Of a stretch of DNA of 64,000 nt, positions 50,740 to 59,527 are shown piece by piece. A program made the translations under genes and the position numbers. Location of the stretch: assembly GCA_002155105.1 (NCBI GenBank), contig MUZD01000001.1, positions 310,001 to 374,000 of the forward strand. The letters run 5' to 3'. The first letter of the stretch is position 1. Every line of letters begins with the position of its first letter. This stretch comes from Sedimentibacter sp. SX930 (GTDB taxonomy: Bacteria; Bacillota; Bacilli; Lactobacillales; Aerococcaceae). A model generated the notes under the pieces. It did not search any database. It had not been told where the DNA came from and was given only the letters and a program-made list of their open reading frames with translations.

Positions 50740-52814
50740 TGCAAGCATTTGACAGTCTCAGCAGAGACATCCAGCAGTACATCTATGATAAAGGGTGGCC
50801 AAGCTTGACGCGCATCCAAAATGCTGCCATCAAACAGGTTGCCAATACCGATCATAACATTATTCTGTCAGCTCCGACGGCATCGGGGAAAACGGAAGCG
50901 GCATTCATTCCGGCGCTGAACAGCGTGGAAGATTGGGATACGGGGCTGAAGGTGCTGTACATCTCTCCTTTGAAAGCACTGATCAATGATCAATTTCAGC
51001 GCATCAGCGAACTCAGTGCGTATTTGGATATACCGATCACGCCCTGGCATGGTGAGGTTTCCCAGGCTCAGAAAAAGAAAGTTGTCAATCAACCAAAAGG
51101 TATTCTGTTGATCACACCGGAATCGATAGAGGGCATGCTGGTGAATCGTCCTGGCGAGGCGCAGCACCTCTTTAAAGGGGTGGAATGGATCATCATCGAT
51201 GAGTTGCACAGTTTTCTTGGGACGGAACGTGGTGTTCATTTGCAATCGTTGCTGCAACGGATCAGCCAATTCATGCAAGCGCCACGTTTCATCGCGATGA
51301 GTGCAACCTTGAACAAGAAGGATTTTGGTTACGCGAAAGCCTTCTTCGGCAGCTATCGGGACACGGATATTCTCGTGGACCGCGATAAAAATGATCTGCT
51401 CGTCACGATAGACTACACGAGTGGTGAGGCGGGTCCCTTTGTCGCAAGGGAATCCTTGGCAGCGATCTATCAGTATTCCAAAACGGAAACGATGCTGATT
51501 TTTCCGAATTCCCGCAACAGAGTGGAAGAAATCACCCATAAATTGGATAAGATGGCAAAAAAAGAGAACGCGCCCATCCGCTATTTTGCCCATCACTCAT
51601 CGGTGGACAAACTTTTGCGTGAAGAAGTGGAATTTTTTGCCAAAAATAATGAGGATCAGCTGTTCACGATCACCTGCACCTCCACCTTGGAATTGGGAAT
51701 AGATATCGGATCGGTGGACAGTGTGGTGCAGTACGGTTCTCCTCCATCCACTTCTTCGTTGAGCCAAAGACTGGGGCGCAGCGGACGGAGAAACCACCAA
51801 AGCATCCTTCACATTGTGGAAGATGACTCCTGGGAAATGCTTCAGACCTATGCCGCATTGGATTTGCTGGAACGGGGTGAATTGGATGCAACAGAAATGA
51901 TTGAGACTCCCTACAATGCTTTGGCGCATCAGGTGATGGCAATCCTTTTCCAAAAGGTCAGTATGCCGATGACGCAATTGTTGCAGCTGAATAAAACCTT
52001 TCCGGTCTGGTCAGCGATTTCGGATGCAGATTTGGCGCTGTTGATTGATTATATGGTTGAAAAAGACTTCATCGAAATCATGGATGAAGAGGCGATTGTC
52101 GGTTTGGAGGGAGAGCGTCTGCTGCGTTCCAGAGATTTCTATGCACTGTTTTTCACTACAAGTGATTTTTCTGTCCATTACCAGCATGAGCGCATCGGCA
52201 GTCTGCCGTTCACACCCGATATCCAGATCGAAAGCAAAATTCTGTTGGCGGCCAGGGTATGGATCGTGAAAGATATCGATGTGAAGGCTAAGCGCATCAT
52301 GGTGGAAATGACGAAAGAAGGAAGACCCCCGAAATTCATCAGCGACGAAGGCTTCGTCTCCAACGAAGTGCGTGAGAATATGGAAAAGCTCTTGCGGACG
52401 GGAGATTATCTGACCCTGAACAATGACAAGATCACCCGCGATTTTAATTTTCTGAAGAGTGAACTATACTACGATGACGGGAACTATTGGTATGAGGACA
52501 ACCAGACGAATATAGGCATCGTGACATTCAGGGGGACTAAGTTCAATATCGCGTTGCTGCTGCTCATCAAGAGCATCGCAACTGAGGGAGAAAAATATCA
52601 ACTGCATGACAAACACTCCTTGATCACGGGTCCCGACATAAAAAGGATGGTGGAACGACTTGCTGGAGGGGATGTTTCTCTGGATAATGTCGTAGCCTAT
52701 CTGGAGAAAAACGAGAAGGCCATCGAAGAGTTGGCGGCCCATCAAAAATTCATGCAATTGGTTCCCGCAAGCTTGAAAATCAAGTGGATCCTGAACAACT
52801 TCTTTTCGATTTGA
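50739..52814 (+). CDS. Lhr/BrxHI-like superfamily 2 DEAD/DEAH helicase
   Basis: A 691-residue helicase. Q-motif region GWPSLTRIQNAAIKQ, Walker A SAPTASGKTEAA (about 49), KVLYISPLKALINDQ (Ia), Walker B IIDELHSF, AMSATLNK (III), TCTSTLELGIDIGSVD (V) and QRLGRSGRR (VI) are all intact. A C-terminal region of about 300 residues resembles BrxHI and the core of Lhr rather than RecQ or RecG. The start ATG overlaps the ATPase stop. It probably unwinds DNA or DNA-RNA as the effector of the three-gene system. A terminator follows at 52830. Confidence 0.9.
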   Translation: MQAFDSLSRDIQQYIYDKGWPSLTRIQNAAIKQVANTDHNIILSAPTASGKTEAAFIPALNSVEDWDTGLKVLYISPLKALINDQFQRISELSAYLDIPITPWHGEVSQAQKKKVVNQPKGILLITPESIEGMLVNRPGEAQHLFKGVEWIIIDELHSFLGTERGVHLQSLLQRISQFMQAPRFIAMSATLNKKDFGYAKAFFGSYRDTDILVDRDKNDLLVTIDYTSGEAGPFVARESLAAIYQYSKTETMLIFPNSRNRVEEITHKLDKMAKKENAPIRYFAHHSSVDKLLREEVEFFAKNNEDQLFTITCTSTLELGIDIGSVDSVVQYGSPPSTSSLSQRLGRSGRRNHQSILHIVEDDSWEMLQTYAALDLLERGELDATEMIETPYNALAHQVMAILFQKVSMPMTQLLQLNKTFPVWSAISDADLALLIDYMVEKDFIEIMDEEAIVGLEGERLLRSRDFYALFFTTSDFSVHYQHERIGSLPFTPDIQIESKILLAARVWIVKDIDVKAKRIMVEMTKEGRPPKFISDEGFVSNEVRENMEKLLRTGDYLTLNNDKITRDFNFLKSELYYDDGNYWYEDNQTNIGIVTFRGTKFNIALLLLIKSIATEGEKYQLHDKHSLITGPDIKRMVERLAGGDVSLDNVVAYLEKNEKAIEELAAHQKFMQLVPASLKIKWILNNFFSI

Positions 52815-52829
52815 ATGTGACAGACGACG

Positions 52830-52869
52830 AAAGAGCGCATACCATCGTTTTTGGTGGAGTGCTCTTTTT
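52830..52869 (+). terminator. Terminator of the TerB-C/BrxD/BrxHI operon
   Basis: AAAGAGC..CCA / TGG..GCTCTTT followed by T2C; an imperfect stem. Confidence 0.7.
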
Positions 52870-53089
52870 CGTGTCTATGGATACGATTTTGAAATTGACT
52901 GATTTGAGATCCTATCAACTATCGTATAAAGTAGAATACGCCTGCTGATATCGACAAGCTTGAAGAAGGATTGTCTTAGAGCCATATTTTATGTATACTG
53001 AAAATATAGACTTTTTTCGATAAAGCCTAATTTTTTTGATTTTTCTTGCGTCAAGCTTAATTATTTAACGAGAGGTGCAATGCTAAAAT

Positions 53090-53803
53090 ATGCAAAAATA
53101 TGTCATCATATCCAATGATATTCGGAATAAAATCGTAAACGGAGAGTACGTTGCCAATCAACAGATTCCCTTCGAAAAAGATATGTGTACTCATTACAAT
53201 GCAAGCAAAATGACGGTAAAAAAGGCATTGGACATCTTGGTAGCGGAAGGATTGGTCATCAAGCGGAGAGGTTCCGGTACTTTTGTGAAGGACTTGAATC
53301 TGGAGGAAATCAAGCGCGTGACGATGGCGAATCAATTCCGCGGCATGACTGCGCTTTATGCCGGGAAAAAGGTCCACAGCAAAATACTGAATTTTTCGAT
53401 TGTGAAGGTGCCGGAGGTTGCAGCCAAAAAGTTGAATATTTCGCTTGGCAGCTTTGTGTATGACATCTATCGGGTACGCTATTTGGAAGACGAACCAATC
53501 GTAATGGAAAAAATCTACATGCCGATTGATCTGATACCGAACATCAAGGATAAAAATCTCAAAGGCTCGATCTATGAATATATTGAAAATGATCTAAAGT
53601 TGAACATTCAGAGCGCGCATAGGACGGTTGCTGTTCGCAAAGCCACTGATTTTGAGGCGGAGGAGCTTGGACTGGACAAGGGTGATCCAGTGGCGGTAGC
53701 CGAGCAGGTCGGCTATCTCGATACTGGCAATGCGTTTGAGTTCTCCACAGCTGTCCATCGCTATGATAAGTTTGCCGTCGAACTCGTTTTGACGCGCAAT
53801 TGA
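53090..53803 (+). CDS. GntR/HutC family transcriptional regulator
   Basis: A 237-residue repressor-type protein. The N-terminal winged helix (MQKYVIISNDIRNKIVNGEY ... CTHYNASKMTVKKALDILVA, RRGSGTFVKD) is followed by the UTRA ligand domain (about 85-235, VYDIYRVRYLEDEPIVMEKI ... FEFSTAVHRYDKFAVELV). UTRA members sense sugar phosphates or amino-acid derivatives. No transport or catabolic operon is directly adjacent, so the target is unclear. The ribosome binding site is GAGAGGTGC. Confidence 0.9.
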   Translation: MQKYVIISNDIRNKIVNGEYVANQQIPFEKDMCTHYNASKMTVKKALDILVAEGLVIKRRGSGTFVKDLNLEEIKRVTMANQFRGMTALYAGKKVHSKILNFSIVKVPEVAAKKLNISLGSFVYDIYRVRYLEDEPIVMEKIYMPIDLIPNIKDKNLKGSIYEYIENDLKLNIQSAHRTVAVRKATDFEAEELGLDKGDPVAVAEQVGYLDTGNAFEFSTAVHRYDKFAVELVLTRN

Positions 53804-53852
53804 ACGAAAGCTCTGTAAGATCGGTTTCGATGTGGTGACTCGATAGCTTGAC

Positions 53853-53879
53853 CTCCGGCGAAGCCGTCGTTCACCTGAG
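53853..53879. repeat. Solitary CTCCGGCGAAGCCG element
   Basis: A 14-base identity to unit 2 of the array at 20993, here as a single copy in the gap after the GntR gene. The opposite arm (CCTGAG) pairs only weakly, so this looks like a degraded unit. Confidence 0.4.
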
Positions 53880-53911
53880 CAGGACACATCACTGAAATTT
53901 TGGATGTAAAG

Positions 53912-53943
53912 AAGGGTCGCCTCATTTTCGAGGCGACCCTTTT
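53912..53943. terminator. Bidirectional terminator
   Basis: AAGGGTCGCCTC-ATTTTC-GAGGCGACCCTT with flanking A and T, between GntR (+) and NUDIX (-). Confidence 0.92.
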
Positions 53944-53952
53944 ACGCTTTTC

Positions 53953-54369
53953 TTAGTTTTTCATGCCTTCGATGAAGTCGATGGCGGACTGCAGGATGCT
54001 CTTGTCGTTGTCGTACGTGATGGCTTGCAAAGCTTCGTTGAAAGGCATCCAGGCGAAGTCGGTGACTTCGGCATCCTGTTTTTCGATCGTTTCCGTATGG
54101 GCGAAAGCGATGAAGTAGACGACTTCTTTGATTATGCCGGGAGCGGGGGAGTAGCTGACGGATTTCCGGAAAGCGGTGCTTAGATCGGTGCTCAAGCCGG
54201 TTTCTTCCTTGATTTCCCTCAGAGCCGTTTCGACTTCTGTTTCGCCGTCCTCGACATGGCCTTTCGGGAAAGCCCAATGGCCGCCGTTTTCATGTTTGAT
54301 CAATAATACTTTTCGGTTCGTGTTATCGGGGGAGAGCACGATGGCTCCGCATGATTTTTCTGATTTCAT
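53953..54369 (-). CDS. NUDIX hydrolase
   Basis: A 138-residue pyrophosphohydrolase. The Nudix box GHVEDGETEVETALREIKEE (from about residue 37) has the GxxxxxEx7REUxEExGU pattern intact. The N-terminus EKSCGAIVLSPDNTNRKVLL and W-A-F-P-K-G resemble the MutT/Ap4A hydrolase type of Firmicutes. It cleaves a nucleoside diphosphate linked to some moiety; the substrate cannot be fixed. It is followed on the minus strand by the shared terminator. A fragment of a related gene lies beyond the DegV gene at 55404. Confidence 0.9.
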   Translation of the reverse strand: MKSEKSCGAIVLSPDNTNRKVLLIKHENGGHWAFPKGHVEDGETEVETALREIKEETGLSTDLSTAFRKSVSYSPAPGIIKEVVYFIAFAHTETIEKQDAEVTDFAWMPFNEALQAITYDNDKSILQSAIDFIEGMKN

Positions 54370-54397
54370 AGTTTATGCTCCATTCATTTGTTTCATT

Positions 54398-55288
54398 TTA
54401 CTTTTCCAAAAACGCAGGGCGTCTATCATATCTTTCCGGCAATTGAGATAGGGCGAAGACACCGACACCGCCGATGCCGAGATGAACGCCCAGAACCGCG
54501 CTTACTCTTAATACGATAAAGGAGGCTTCAGGCACTGCCTCGCTCAGCATTGCTTTGAGTGTTTGTGCGATTTCTGGATCGCCCACATGGCTGATGACAA
54601 CGAGTTGATCTTGATAGGGACCGATATGGTCGACCGTTTTTTTGATGATATGTTTGTAGACACGCTTATGTCCGCGCAGGAGTTGGTCGATCACGATTTT
54701 GCCTGCCTTAACGGTCAACAAAGGCTTGATGTTCAGATTGTCACCGATGAGGCTGGTTACTTTATTGATGCGCCCGCCAATCTGGAGCCAGTCCAGATTG
54801 GCGATTGTGAAGGAATAGGAAGTATACGCAACGATCTCTCGGATAGTTTGGGCAACTTCATCATGGGGATGGCCTTTATCCAACAAGTTTAGGGCTTGAA
54901 TGGCAGCCAAGCTAGCGCCGCCGCAACCACCTTGCGAATCGATCAAGGTCAGCTTCATCTCCGGGAATTCTTCCCGGTACATCTCAAATACTTGATGGGC
55001 TACCGCATGTGTTCCAGACATCGCGCTTGAGAAAGACAAATAAATCAGATCTTCGTTGGCTTTGCGGTTGCGGTCCAATATTTCCAACAGGCTGGCGATG
55101 TCAATCTGTGAAGTCTGTGGCATCTCTCCTTTTCGCATCACTTCGTAGACGCGTTCCAAATCGATTTCGACGCCGTCCTTGTAGCTTTTGCCATCGATGA
55201 TGATGTTTAACGGCAAGTACTCCAGTTTGGGATGCTTGCGCATCGCTTCGTTTAGGTCACATGTTGAATCTATTATTAATTTCGTCAA
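54398..55288 (-). CDS. DegV family fatty-acid-binding protein
   Basis: A 296-residue protein with LIIDSTCDLNEAMRKHP at the start and YLPLNIIIDGKSYKDGVEID, PQTSQID, YLSFSSAMSGTH, LIDSQGGCGG and LKPLLTVKAGKI, which are DegV/FakB family marks. FakB proteins deliver fatty acids to the kinase FakA for phosphorylation and phospholipid synthesis. No fakA gene is in the window. Transcribed just upstream of the NUDIX gene on the same strand (28-nt gap), so possibly co-transcribed. Confidence 0.93.
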   Translation of the reverse strand: MTKLIIDSTCDLNEAMRKHPKLEYLPLNIIIDGKSYKDGVEIDLERVYEVMRKGEMPQTSQIDIASLLEILDRNRKANEDLIYLSFSSAMSGTHAVAHQVFEMYREEFPEMKLTLIDSQGGCGGASLAAIQALNLLDKGHPHDEVAQTIREIVAYTSYSFTIANLDWLQIGGRINKVTSLIGDNLNIKPLLTVKAGKIVIDQLLRGHKRVYKHIIKKTVDHIGPYQDQLVVISHVGDPEIAQTLKAMLSEAVPEASFIVLRVSAVLGVHLGIGGVGVFALSQLPERYDRRPAFLEK

Positions 55289-55403
55289 AATTTCACTCCT
55301 TATTTTTCAGCAATAACTACCTGATCTGGTTTGAGGCGCAACCGATGCGCGTTGCGCTTAGATGAACGGTGTGGCCGCTGTTGTTGTGCCGTTTCCGGTT
55401 GGA

Positions 55404-55493
55404 TTAGTTCTCCAATCCTTCGACAAAATCGCTTGCGGTCTGCAGGATATATTTATCGTTGGTATAGGTGACTTTTTCCATAGCTTCATTCAT
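55404..55493 (-). pseudogene. NUDIX hydrolase C-terminal remnant
   Basis: A 29-codon frame starting MNEAMEKVTYTNDKYILQ and ending SDFVEGLEN then stop. It aligns without gaps to the last 29 residues of the NUDIX protein at 53953 (FNEALQAITYDNDKSILQ ... IDFIEGMKN). The Nudix box is absent, so this is a leftover of a second copy. It lies on the other side of DegV. The rest of the 490-bp gap holds the NCS2 promoter and PurBox-like sites. Confidence 0.75.
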
Positions 55494-55678
55494 TTAATAT
55501 AGTATAACAAAAATTAGGACTACATCGCATCCGTATTTACTAATGATCTATAAAGAATAATTCGCTATTTCAATACAAACGGCCGGGGAAATCTTGATAA
55601 TGTTCGCTTCTAACTCCGATTAATCCCTAAAATGTGAAGATTCTCATAATGAAAGCCCTTATAATTCGTTTTTTACAC

Positions 55679-55765
55679 TTTACAATTGTATGTGATATCG
55701 ATATAATTTTATTTGTCGTTAATAAACGAATTATATTTTGTTTTGCAATCATTAATGTTCGTTAT
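55679..55765 (+). promoter_or_regulatory. Promoter and two PurBox-like sites of the purine permease gene
   Basis: TTTACA (55679-55684), 17-nt spacer, TATAAT (55702-55707). Downstream are ATAAACGAATTAT (55722-55734) and its inverted counterpart AATGTTCGTTAT (55754-55765). These resemble paired PurR boxes, whose core is CGAA...TTCG, with one or two mismatches each. Position after the start site suggests repression by PurR. Confidence 0.55.
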
Positions 55766-55778
55766 CAGGAGGAGAAAC

Positions 55779-57092
55779 ATGGAAGAGAAAGTACATACAG
55801 GCCTGACTTACGGTGTGGAAGATAAACCGGATTTAGGCACGACAATTGTTTTAGGATTTCAGAACGTCATCACCGCTTTTGGTGGTTTAGTGGCAGTACC
55901 GCTTATCATTGCCGGAATCGCAGGTTTCGGGGTTGAGGATACTGCTTATATGGTCAGCGCGGCGCTTTTGGCTTCGGGTATCGTTTCAATCATTCAATCC
56001 AAAGGTTTCGGTCCGAAATGGTTCCGCGTCGGAGCGGGCTTGCCGACGATTATGGGAACTGATTTTGCATTTGTGGCACCGGCTGCTGCCGTCATCGGTG
56101 CTGGCGGCATCACTGCCTACTTCGGTGGTACGATGCTGGGTGCTTTACTTGAAGTTGGTTTAAGTTATTTTGTAAAACCATTGTTAAAATTTTTCCCGCC
56201 GGTAGTGACCGGATCGGTTATCTCCTTGATGGGGATGACGCTGATGTCCGTTGCGATGGGCTGGGCAGGCGGTGGCTTCGGATCTGAGGATTTCGGTAAT
56301 CCGATGAATATCGGTATCGCAGTGCTCGTGTTCCTGATCATCGCTTTGATCAACCATTACGGACCAAGCAGAATCGCGCCAGCCGCTGTTCTGATCGGTG
56401 CCGCAATCGGTTATGTCGTCTGCATTCCGTTGGGGATGGTCGACTTCGGCCAGGTAGTTGCCGCTGAATGGTTTGCCTTACCACAATTCTTCAAATTTGG
56501 AGTGCCTGATTTCAAGCTTGAATACGCGATTCCTTTCGTATCCGGCTATCTCGTAACCGTCATTGAAACAGTCGGCGTTATGCAGACTTTGGGTGCCGTT
56601 ACGGAAACAAAACTGACGGATGAAAGAATTGCTGCCGGTGTCCGTGCGGATGGTTTCGGTTCGTTCATCGCGCCTTTCATCGGGTCCGGTCCAGCTGCAA
56701 CTTTCAGCCAAAATGCCGGATTGATCCCGTTGACCCGCAATGCTTCCCGTAAAGTAGCCATCATGGGCGGTATCATCATGATCGTGATGAGCCTGTTCCC
56801 TAAATTTGCTACCCTGATTTCAATCATGCCGCAACCTGTTTTGGGTGGTGCAGGCATCTTGATGTTCGGTACAGTTGCCGCTGCCGGTGTGCAATCACTG
56901 TCCCGCGTTGAATTCAACAACCGCAACATGATCATCGTCGCTTCTGCGTTGGGTGTCGGTCTGGGAGTTTCCTTTGTTCCCGATACAGTGGCACAATTGC
57001 CAGGCATCTTGAGCGGATTGTTCTCTTCCGGTATCTCGGCAGGTACGATCGTTGCATTGGTCTTGAACATCATCCTGAAAGAAAAAGTCTGA
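55779..57092 (+). CDS. NCS2 family nucleobase (xanthine/uracil-type) permease
   Basis: A 437-residue, about 12-14 span cation symporter. Motifs are GFQNVITAFGGLVAVPLII at the start, GLPTIMGTDFAFVAP, the substrate-helix GYLVTVIETVGVMQT with the conserved Glu, and SGPAATFSQNAGLIPLTRNA (NCS2 signature; here NAG where many have NNG). The start is ATG at 55779 after AGGAGGAG; the frame is open 22 codons upstream without a ribosome binding site. PurBox-like sites and a guanine deaminase gene 1 kb away point to purine (xanthine or guanine) transport rather than uracil. Confidence 0.88.
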   Translation: MEEKVHTGLTYGVEDKPDLGTTIVLGFQNVITAFGGLVAVPLIIAGIAGFGVEDTAYMVSAALLASGIVSIIQSKGFGPKWFRVGAGLPTIMGTDFAFVAPAAAVIGAGGITAYFGGTMLGALLEVGLSYFVKPLLKFFPPVVTGSVISLMGMTLMSVAMGWAGGGFGSEDFGNPMNIGIAVLVFLIIALINHYGPSRIAPAAVLIGAAIGYVVCIPLGMVDFGQVVAAEWFALPQFFKFGVPDFKLEYAIPFVSGYLVTVIETVGVMQTLGAVTETKLTDERIAAGVRADGFGSFIAPFIGSGPAATFSQNAGLIPLTRNASRKVAIMGGIIMIVMSLFPKFATLISIMPQPVLGGAGILMFGTVAAAGVQSLSRVEFNNRNMIIVASALGVGLGVSFVPDTVAQLPGILSGLFSSGISAGTIVALVLNIILKEKV

Positions 57093-57120
57093 ACATACGC
57101 TGCTTGAGCAGCTTGAATGA

Positions 57121-57166
57121 AAAGAAACACGTAAGCATCCGCTTGGCTGCTTGCGTGTTTCTTTTT
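57121..57166 (+). terminator. Terminator of the NCS2 permease gene
   Basis: AAAGAAACACG.AAGCA / TGCTT.CGTGTTTCTTTTT, an imperfect 16-bp stem. Confidence 0.85.
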
Positions 57167-57223
57167 GGGTAAATGAAGGCATATTGAAAAGACGATAGGC
57201 TTCCATTAATAATTTTCGAAAAA

Positions 57224-57604
57224 TTATTTTGCGCGCTTTACTTCAATTCGATAGCCATCAGGGTCCGTCACAAAGAAATAGGTTGGTGTGCCGCCTGAAA
57301 GTCCTTTTAATTCACCTGTTTCGTAAGCAGAAGCTTTACAAACTTCATGCATTTTTTCTAAGTCACTGACAGTCACACCTAAATGACTGAAGCCATTTCC
57401 TACATTATATGGCTCGGCATCGTAATTGTAAGTGAGTTCAATTTGTACAGAAGAGCCGGGAGAATTCAGATAAACTAAATCAAACTTATCTTCAGGGAAT
57501 TTTCTGTGGCTGGCAACTTCAAAATCAAATAGATTAGTATAGAAGTCTAAAGTAGCGTCAATATCTCTGACACGCAGGCAAATTTCAACGAGTTTTTGGT
57601 TCAT
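57224..57604 (-). CDS. VOC superfamily protein (glyoxalase I-like)
   Basis: A 126-residue protein, LVEICLRVRDIDATLDFYTN in the first module and GFSHLGVTVSDLEKMHEV in the second, ending VTDPDGYRIEVKRAK. Metal-binding positions are Glu (VEICLRV, where His/Gln is more usual), Glu in QIELTYN, His in SHLGV and Glu in IEVKR. It resembles lactoylglutathione lyase and would act as an isomerase or detoxifying lyase, but many relatives are uncharacterised. The start is ATG at 57604 with GGAGGATG upstream. Confidence 0.82.
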   Translation of the reverse strand: MNQKLVEICLRVRDIDATLDFYTNLFDFEVASHRKFPEDKFDLVYLNSPGSSVQIELTYNYDAEPYNVGNGFSHLGVTVSDLEKMHEVCKASAYETGELKGLSGGTPTYFFVTDPDGYRIEVKRAK

Positions 57605-57756
57605 AATAGCATCCTCCAATAGTATATTATTTTCATTCTAACATGAATAGGTCATATAGGCATTTTATTTACCCGAAGCGGAACTTATTAAAGGCGTTGA
57701 GGGACCCGTATGGGAAGTACTGATTAAAAAAACGCAGCAACAAACGATAAGGTAGT

Positions 57757-57887
57757 TGTCCGATAACCCGAAAGAATCGGACATCCCGGCCTTCTACGAT
57801 GATGCGGATGTCCGATAACCCGAAAGAATCGGACAACTAGGCCCTGTACGATGATGCGGATGTCCGATAACCCGAAAGAATCGGACA
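57757..57887. repeat. Three-unit hairpin array, 52-nt period
   Basis: TGTCCGAT-AACCCGAAAGA-ATCGGACA occurs identically at 57757, 57809 and 57861. The two 25-nt intervals are also related (both end TACGATGATGCGGA). Each unit forms a perfect 8-bp stem. It lies in the 412-bp gap between convergently placed VOC and guanine deaminase ends, which holds no supported gene. Nearly identical intervals exclude a CRISPR array. Confidence 0.8.
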
Positions 57888-57920
57888 ACCAGCCCCCGGG
57901 CAACCACGTTACGAAAATAC

Positions 57921-57953
57921 AAAAAACCTCCGAATCATCAATAATTCGGAGGC
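57921..57953 (-). terminator. Terminator of the guanine deaminase gene
   Basis: On the minus strand GCCTCCGAAT / ATTCGGAGG followed by T6. Confidence 0.85.
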
Positions 57954-58016
57954 TAGATGGAGTTGCCGCGGCAGCAAACCAAATGCAGCACAATGTAAAT
58001 TAGCCTTGCGACTCAT

Positions 58017-59387
58017 TTATGTCCGTTTGTGCACGCATTCGCCCTGAACCCAGACCTCGCGGATATTATCCGGACGGCTCAAAAAGAGGATTTTGTGCAG
58101 CAGATCTTCCATGGAAATATTTTCGTCGAACAGAGGCAGTTTGGCGTTCGGCGCGCTGACGTCGATCACTTGGACATCCCAAATGTAGTTTTCCTCCAGG
58201 CGTCCGATCGGCAGGCTCAAACTTTGCCCTCCGCCGGCAGTCGCATAGTAAAATGCCTCATTGGCGGAAATGCGCGATTGCGGTAGGCCGCGTTCTGCAG
58301 AGGGTAGCGACGGATCGACGCCTTCCTCCAGCATTCTTGAGGAGATGACAGCCTGGCGGATGTTGTCGAAAAGGCTTGGGGAGAAGCCGCCGGATATGTC
58401 CGTGCCCAAGCCGATGTCGATCCCTTTCCGAGTGAAACGTGCAGCCGGAAGGACACCGTTTGAGAAGCAGACATTCGAAACCGGACAATGCGCAATCGCG
58501 GTGCCGGTTTCGGCAAACAAATCGGCATCCGCATCCGAAAGGAAGACGGCATGAGCCATGACTGCTTTATCCTGCAGAAGGCCCATCTCATGAAGCGCAA
58601 ACGTATCGCTCTTGTGCATCCGATCGAGGACATAGTTGTGCTCCCAATCGCTTTCGCTGCAATGCGATTGGATATGTGTATCATACTTTTTCGCTAACTC
58701 GCCGAGACCCGCCAGCGCTTCATCTGTGCAGCTCGGAATGAAACGGGGAGTCACTACTGGGTAGACGCCTTGTTTGGTCGTCTCGTTCAATTCCTGGACC
58801 AGATGGATGAAACTTTCAGTGTCCGCCAATGCGGCTTCCGTGCTTTCATCCCGATAATACTCCGGATTCTCTGACTTGTCGTCCATGACCACTTTCCCTA
58901 CCAAACCGCGTTGGCCTTTGTCGGCGCAGATTTGGGCCAACAGATAGCTGGCTTCCTTATGGACGGTCGCGAAGTAGAGCGCAGTCGTCGTTCCGTTCGC
59001 CAACAAAGTTGTGACCAGATCCTGATAGACTTTGCGGGCGAAATCCAGATCGGAGAATTTCGATTCCAGCGGGAATGTATAGGTATCCAGCCAATCATGC
59101 AAAGGGATGTCCATGGCTGTTCCGGCCTGCGCCCATTGCGGAGCGTGGATGTGCAGATCGATGAATCCCGGCAGAAAGTACTGTCCCTCAGCAAGCGCAT
59201 GTAATTTTTCCGTTCCGCTGTAGGCAGCCATGACCGTTCCATAATCAGGATCCTGCGGCTTCAGGATGCGCCGGATCACGCCTTCCTCATCCAGACAAAA
59301 CAGATAATCCTCCAATGCGCTCACTTCCTGCGGCGACTTGCTCGTGAAAGCTGTCCCCCGAAACACCTTGTCATATATGCGATCCAT
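58017..59387 (-). CDS. guaD: Guanine deaminase
   Basis: A 456-residue amidohydrolase turning guanine into xanthine. The zinc site is PGFIDLHIHAPQ (HxH), the later ligands are in HIQSHCSES (His) and VMAHAVFLSD (His), and LGTDISGGFSPS (Asp) completes the set. The guanine-deaminase pattern DIPLHDWLDTYTFPLESKF is clear. Purine permease and PurBox context agree. The length is usual for bacterial GuaD of the amidohydrolase type. Its own terminator follows; the ribosome binding site is AAGGGGGAA. Confidence 0.92.
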   Translation of the reverse strand: MDRIYDKVFRGTAFTSKSPQEVSALEDYLFCLDEEGVIRRILKPQDPDYGTVMAAYSGTEKLHALAEGQYFLPGFIDLHIHAPQWAQAGTAMDIPLHDWLDTYTFPLESKFSDLDFARKVYQDLVTTLLANGTTTALYFATVHKEASYLLAQICADKGQRGLVGKVVMDDKSENPEYYRDESTEAALADTESFIHLVQELNETTKQGVYPVVTPRFIPSCTDEALAGLGELAKKYDTHIQSHCSESDWEHNYVLDRMHKSDTFALHEMGLLQDKAVMAHAVFLSDADADLFAETGTAIAHCPVSNVCFSNGVLPAARFTRKGIDIGLGTDISGGFSPSLFDNIRQAVISSRMLEEGVDPSLPSAERGLPQSRISANEAFYYATAGGGQSLSLPIGRLEENYIWDVQVIDVSAPNAKLPLFDENISMEDLLHKILFLSRPDNIREVWVQGECVHKRT

Positions 59388-59527
59388 CCTAATTCCCCCT
59401 TAGCTTGCTTCTTTACCTTCATTATAGCACTGTAGATGAAAGAGCAGATCGCGAAAGCAATGATATCTAAGCGACGATTATTCAGGTATACTTAGAGTAA
59501 GAGAACTTTTTGGAAGGAATGAAGCAA

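Noticed and set aside
47559-52814. A complete BREX or DISARM locus
   Set aside because: Only BrxD-like and BrxHI-like genes plus a TerB-C protein are present; PglZ, BrxC, BrxL, methylase, DrmA/B and nuclease genes are absent.
57757-57887. CRISPR-like array of regularly spaced palindromic repeats
   Set aside because: Only three repeats, the two intervals are nearly identical to each other, and no cas genes are present; it is a tandem repeat of period 52.
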